From Pimelobacter simplex (GTDB lineage: Bacteria; Actinomycetota; Actinomycetes; Propionibacteriales; Nocardioidaceae), in assembly GCA_016803235.1 (NCBI GenBank), contig JADCLI010000001.1, positions 62,001 through 126,000 of the forward strand: DNA of 64,000 bases, in the 5' to 3' direction. Numbering within the stretch: the stretch's first letter is position 1; the number at the start of each line of letters is the position of its first letter. Under the pieces are notes generated by a model, which saw only the letters and a list, made by a program, of their open reading frames with translations, searched no databases and was not told the DNA's origin. The translations under genes were made by a program, and so were the position numbers. Below, piece after piece: positions 60,700-64,000 of this stretch.

Positions 60700-60705
60700 T
60701 AGAAC
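60700..60705 (+). promoter_or_regulatory. -10 box for leaderless priA mRNA
   Basis: TAGAAC ends 7 bases before ATG 60713, with no ribosome-site sequence between. No -35 is obvious. Confidence 0.4.
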
Positions 60706-60712
60706 TTCCGCC

Positions 60713-62758
60713 ATGACCCCCACCCCCGACGAGCCGGCGCTGGAGCTGCCCGGTCTCGTCCGGGACCGGGCCGCCGAGGGCCGGGCCAAGGCCGCCGCCA
60801 CCCGCGCGCGGAAGGCGGCCGAGGCCGAGATCGCCGAGGTCGACCCGGTCGCCCACGTGGTGCTCGACCTGCCGCTGGCCCACCTCGACCGCACCTTCGA
60901 CTACGCCGTGCCGGCGGCGATGGCCGACGGCGCCGTGCCCGGGACCCGGGTCAGGGTGCGCTTCGGGGGCCAGGACGTCGACGGCTTCGTCGTGGCCCGC
61001 GCGGCCGCCTCCGAGCACGACGGCCGCCTCGCGCCGCTCAAGCGACTGGTCAGCCCCGAACCGGTGCTCAGCCCCGCCGTGGCGGCGCTGTGCGCCAAGG
61101 TCGCGGAGCGGTACGCCGGCGTGAGCGCCGACGTCCGGCGGCTCGCCGTGCCCCCGCGTCACGCCACGACCGAGAAGGAGCCGACGCCGCCCGAGCCGGC
61201 CCTGGCCCACGACGTCGCGGCGGCCGACCGCGCCTGGGCCGCCTACCCGGCGGCCGCTCCCTTCCTCGCTCACCTGCGCGAGGGCCACCCGCCGCGGGCC
61301 GTGTGGTCGGCCGGCCCCGGGGAGGACTGGCCGGCGCTGCTCGCGCACCTCGCCGGCGCCGCGCTGGCCGCTGGCCGCGGGAGCCTGGTGTGCCTGCCCG
61401 ACCACCGCGACGTGGCCCGCCTCGACGCCGCGCTCACCGCCTTGCTGGGCGAGGGGCACCACGTCGCCCTGCACGCCGACCCGGGCCCGGCGGCCCGCTA
61501 CCGCGAGTTCCTCGCCGTCGCCCGCGGGCAGCGCCGGATCGTCGTCGGCACCCGGTCGGCCGCCTTCGCCCCCGTGCGCGACCTGGGCCTGGTCGTGGTG
61601 TGGGACGACGGCGACGACCTGCACGCGGAGCCGCGGGCGCCGTACCCCCACGTCCGGGAGGTGCTGCTGCTGCGCGCCGAGCACGAGCGCACCGCCGCAC
61701 TGGTCGGCGGGTTCGCCCGCACCGTCGAGGCCCAGCACCTGCTCCACACCGGCTGGGCCCGCGAGATCGCGCTGCCCCGCGCGGCGGTCCGTGAGCGCGC
61801 CCTGATCGGCGTCAGCGGCGCCAGCGACGTCGCGCTCGACCGCGACCCCACCGCCGGCGCAGCGCGGGTGCCGAAGGAGGCCCACGACGCGCTGCGATGG
61901 GGCCTGGAGCGGGGGCCGGTGCTGGTGCAGACCCCGCGGGCCGGCTACGCGCTGCGGCTGGCGTGCGAGCGCTGCCGCACCCCCGCGCGCTGCACGGCCT
62001 GCGCCGGTCCGCTCGAGCTCACCGGTCCGACGACGCCGCCACGCTGTCGCTGGTGCGCGACCGAGGCGCCGGCCTGGTCGTGCCCGGAGTGCGGCGCGAG
62101 CGGCCTGAGGGCTCCGGTCGTCGGCGATGCCCGCACCGCCGACGAGCTCGGTCGCAGCTTCCCCAAGGTCGCGGTCGTGTCGTCCTCGGGCGACAAGGTC
62201 CGGTCCGAGGTCGGGCCCGAGCCGCGGATCGTGGTCGCCACGCCGGGCGCCGAGCCGGTCGCCGAGGGCGGGTACGCCGTCGTCGTGCTGCTCGACACCT
62301 GGTGGGCGCTGGGCCGCGACAGCCTGCGCGCGCCCGAGGAGGCGCTGCGCCGCTGGTGCAACGCCGTCGGGCTGGTCGCACCGGGCGGTCGCGCCCTCGC
62401 CGTGGGAGACCCGGGGGTCCCCGCGCTGCAGGCGCTGGTGCGCTGGGACGGTGCCGGCTTCGCCGTGCGTGAGGCCGAGGAGCGGCGCGAGGCCCGGCTG
62501 CCGCCGGCCGCCCGGATCGCCACGGTCACCGGGCCGCCGGGCGCGCTCGACGACCTGCGCGCCCTCCTCGAGCTGCCCGCCGCCGCCGAGGTGCTCGGCC
62601 CGGTGCCGACGCGCGACCCCGACGCGGAGCGGCTCGTGCTGCGGGTGCCCCGGGCCGACGGAGTGGCGCTGGCGCGGGCGCTGGGGGAGGCCCAGCGGCT
62701 GCGCTCGGCGCGCAAGCTGGAGCCGGTGCGGATCCAGGTCGACCCGTGGGAACTGTGA
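60713..62758 (+). CDS. priA: Primosomal protein N' (PriA), helicase motifs degenerate
   Basis: 681 aa from ATG 60713. The N-terminal DNA-binding part (VLDLPLAHLDRTFDYAVPA, GTRVRVRFGGQDVDGFVV) is well kept. In the helicase part Walker A (GxTGSGKT) is replaced by SAGPGEDWPA and the DEEH box by VWDDGDDLHAEPRAPYP; only the zinc-ribbon remains clear, with eight Cys from CERCRTPARC to WSCPECG. Actinobacterial PriA proteins are known to have lost these ATPase motifs, so this one probably acts as a DNA-binding loader without unwinding. It is shorter than E. coli PriA (732 aa). def follows. Confidence 0.9.
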   Translation: MTPTPDEPALELPGLVRDRAAEGRAKAAATRARKAAEAEIAEVDPVAHVVLDLPLAHLDRTFDYAVPAAMADGAVPGTRVRVRFGGQDVDGFVVARAAASEHDGRLAPLKRLVSPEPVLSPAVAALCAKVAERYAGVSADVRRLAVPPRHATTEKEPTPPEPALAHDVAAADRAWAAYPAAAPFLAHLREGHPPRAVWSAGPGEDWPALLAHLAGAALAAGRGSLVCLPDHRDVARLDAALTALLGEGHHVALHADPGPAARYREFLAVARGQRRIVVGTRSAAFAPVRDLGLVVVWDDGDDLHAEPRAPYPHVREVLLLRAEHERTAALVGGFARTVEAQHLLHTGWAREIALPRAAVRERALIGVSGASDVALDRDPTAGAARVPKEAHDALRWGLERGPVLVQTPRAGYALRLACERCRTPARCTACAGPLELTGPTTPPRCRWCATEAPAWSCPECGASGLRAPVVGDARTADELGRSFPKVAVVSSSGDKVRSEVGPEPRIVVATPGAEPVAEGGYAVVVLLDTWWALGRDSLRAPEEALRRWCNAVGLVAPGGRALAVGDPGVPALQALVRWDGAGFAVREAEERREARLPPAARIATVTGPPGALDDLRALLELPAAAEVLGPVPTRDPDAERLVLRVPRADGVALARALGEAQRLRSARKLEPVRIQVDPWEL

Positions 62759-62773
62759 GCGCCGGACAGCGCC

Positions 62774-62784
62774 TCGATAGGCTG
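62774..62784 (+). promoter_or_regulatory. -10 box for leaderless def-fmt mRNA
   Basis: TAGGCT at 62778-62783 ends 6 bases before GTG 62790, within CTCGATAGGCTG, which is the same as the plus-strand box at 20045-20055. It predicts a leaderless def mRNA. Confidence 0.5.
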
Positions 62785-62789
62785 ACGCG

Positions 62790-63335
62790 GTGGCGATCCG
62801 ACCCATCCGACTCTTCGGCGACCCCGTCCTGCGCAAGCCCGCGATCGAGGTCGTCCACTTCGACGCCGAGCTTCGCCAGCTGGTCACCGACCTGACCGAC
62901 ACCATGCTCGACGCGCCCGGCGCCGGACTGGCCGCGCCCCAGATCGGCGTGGGCCTGCGGGTCTTCACCTGGTATGTCGACGGCGAGGTCGGCCACCTGG
63001 TCAACCCGACGCTGCGGCTGTCCGACGAGACCCAGGACGGCCCCGAGGGCTGCCTGTCGCTGCCCGAGCTGACCTACGACTGCCTGCGCGCGCTCTCCGT
63101 GGTCGCCAGCGGCTTCAACATGCATGGCGACCCGGTCACGATCGAGGGCTCCGACCTGCTCGCCCGCGCGATCCAGCACGAGACCGACCACCTCGACGGG
63201 ATCCTGTTCATCGACCGCCTCGACGAGGCGGGTCGCAAGGCCGCGATGCGCGAGATTCGCGAGTCCGAGTGGTTCGGTCTCGACAAGCCGACGATCAGGG
63301 TCTCGCCGCACGCGACGGGAGGCTTCGGCCGATGA
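62790..63335 (+). CDS. def: Peptide deformylase
   Basis: 181 aa from GTG 62790. Removes the formyl group from new proteins. All three metal-site boxes are present: [18 protein letters not shown] (Cys) and QHETDHLDG (HExxH). The C-terminus has about 20 extra residues ([13 protein letters not shown]). It overlaps fmt by four bases (ATGA); def-fmt act in sequence at the start and after translation. Confidence 0.95.
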   Translation: MAIRPIRLFGDPVLRKPAIEVVHFDAELRQLVTDLTDTMLDAPGAGLAAPQIGVGLRVFTWYVDGEVGHLVNPTLRLSDETQDGPEGCLSLPELTYDCLRALSVVASGFNMHGDPVTIEGSDLLARAIQHETDHLDGILFIDRLDEAGRKAAMREIRESEWFGLDKPTIRVSPHATGGFGR

Positions 63336-64000
63336 GGGTCGTCTTCGCCGGCACCCCCGAGGTCGCCGTCCCCGCGCTCGACGCGATCGCCGCGTCCGGC
63401 CACGATCTGGTCGGTGTCGTCACCCGTCCCGACGCCCCCGCCGGCCGCGGACGGAAGCTGACGCCGAGCCCGGTCGCGCAGCGCGCCGAGGAGCTCGGCG
63501 TGCCCGTGCTCAAGCCGGCCCACCCCCGCGACCCCGACTTCCAGGACGCGTTGAAGGCGCTGGAGCCGGACTGCTGCCCGGTGGTGGCCTACGGCGCCCT
63601 CATCCCGCGCAGCGCGCTCGACATCCCGGTCCACGGCTGGGTCAACCTGCACTTCTCGGTGCTCCCGGCCTGGCGCGGCGCGGCCCCGGTGCAGCACTCG
63701 ATCTGGGGAGGCGACGAGTACACCGGCGCCACCACCTTCCGGATCGTCGAGGCGCTGGACGCCGGCCCGACCTTCGGCGTGATGACCGAGCGGATCCGGC
63801 CCACCGACACCGCCGGCGACCTGCTCGGCCGGCTGGCCGAGGGCGGCGCCGGCCTGCTCGTCGCGACCCTCGACGGCATCGCCGACGGCTCCCTCGAGGC
63901 CCGCGAGCAGCCCGCCGACGGGATCAGCCTGGCGCCCAAGATCAGCGTCGAGGACGCCCGCGTCGACTGGAAGGAGCCGGCGGTCGGCGTCGACCGGCGC
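63332..64000 (+). CDS. fmt: Methionyl-tRNA formyltransferase (3' end outside window)
   Basis: Reads open from ATG 63332 to the last base (223 codons), so the gene is cut by the window edge. It formylates initiator Met-tRNA with formyl-tetrahydrofolate. [17 protein letters not shown] is the family start; [20 protein letters not shown] is the formyl-folate site with the catalytic His and Asn, and [15 protein letters not shown] follows. The visible part covers the catalytic domain; the C-terminal tRNA-binding domain is beyond the window. Overlaps def (ATGA). Confidence 0.95.
   Translation, partial: MRVVFAGTPEVAVPALDAIAASGHDLVGVVTRPDAPAGRGRKLTPSPVAQRAEELGVPVLKPAHPRDPDFQDALKALEPDCCPVVAYGALIPRSALDIPVHGWVNLHFSVLPAWRGAAPVQHSIWGGDEYTGATTFRIVEALDAGPTFGVMTERIRPTDTAGDLLGRLAEGGAGLLVATLDGIADGSLEAREQPADGISLAPKISVEDARVDWKEPAVGVDRR

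Noticed and set aside
63332..64000. Truncated fmt pseudogene
   Set aside because: The frame is open to the last base; the apparent truncation is the window edge.

Overview
The window is about 70% G+C by eye, uses many GTG and a few TTG starts, and has tightly packed genes that overlap at start/stop codons. Gene order (yebC-ruvCAB-yajC-secDF-apt-rel; alaS-ruvX-mltG-aroE-aroCKBQ-efp-nusB-pyrRBC-carAB-pyrDF-mihF-gmk-rpoZ-coaBC-metK-priA-def-fmt) and the presence of mIHF, a degenerate PriA, a TAGRNT leaderless promoter style and a CGAAC-N4-GTTCG SOS box indicate an actinobacterial chromosome. It looks like the Nocardioides / Propionibacteriales lineage; the genus is inference from gene order and protein flavour only.

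Layout. 1-6.5 kb is an accessory secretion island: three ER/SipW-type signal peptidases (one cut by the window edge, one fused to its own substrate-like tail, one divergent), one LPXTG surface protein and four proteins carrying SipW-like N-terminal tags, the last with a LamG-like lectin domain. It directly precedes pdxT. 6.4-17.5 kb is housekeeping: pdxT, an acyltransferase, yebC, ruvCAB under a LexA box, yajC-secD-secF, apt and bifunctional rel. 17.5-18.8 kb is a small accessory module: an AbiEi/DUF559-like nuclease gene bracketed by two copies of a large palindromic repeat. 18.8-24 kb: a DUF349 protein divergent from an MBL-fold hydrolase, then hisS (eukaryote-like form) and aspS. 24-30.4 kb: a complete peptide ABC importer in the order permease C, binding protein, permease B, ATPases D and F, with hairpins on both sides of the binding-protein gene.

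30.4-45.8 kb: rarA, two small membrane proteins, alaS, ruvX, mltG, the shikimate genes aroE, aroC, aroK, aroB and aroQ with a prepilin-type peptidase between aroE and aroC, then efp, nusB, a pyridine nucleotide-disulfide oxidoreductase, an orphan ParA/MinD-like ATPase and a CsbD protein closed by a strong hairpin. 45.8-57 kb: the pyrimidine operon (pyrR with a PyrR-binding leader, pyrB, pyrC, carA, carB, pyrD, pyrF) with a lactate-oxidase-like flavoprotein embedded between pyrD and pyrF. 56.6-64 kb: mihF, gmk, rpoZ, coaBC, metK, priA, def and the 5' part of fmt.

A genome-style feature is the repeated placement of a -10 hexamer (TAGGCT, TAGGAT, TAGACT and relatives) 6-8 bases before a start codon, which predicts leaderless mRNAs for about ten genes and helps fix several starts. 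No tRNA, rRNA, CRISPR array, transposase or intergenic gap longer than 300 bases was seen. The best candidate for an undescribed system is the signal peptidase/tagged-substrate island at the left end.
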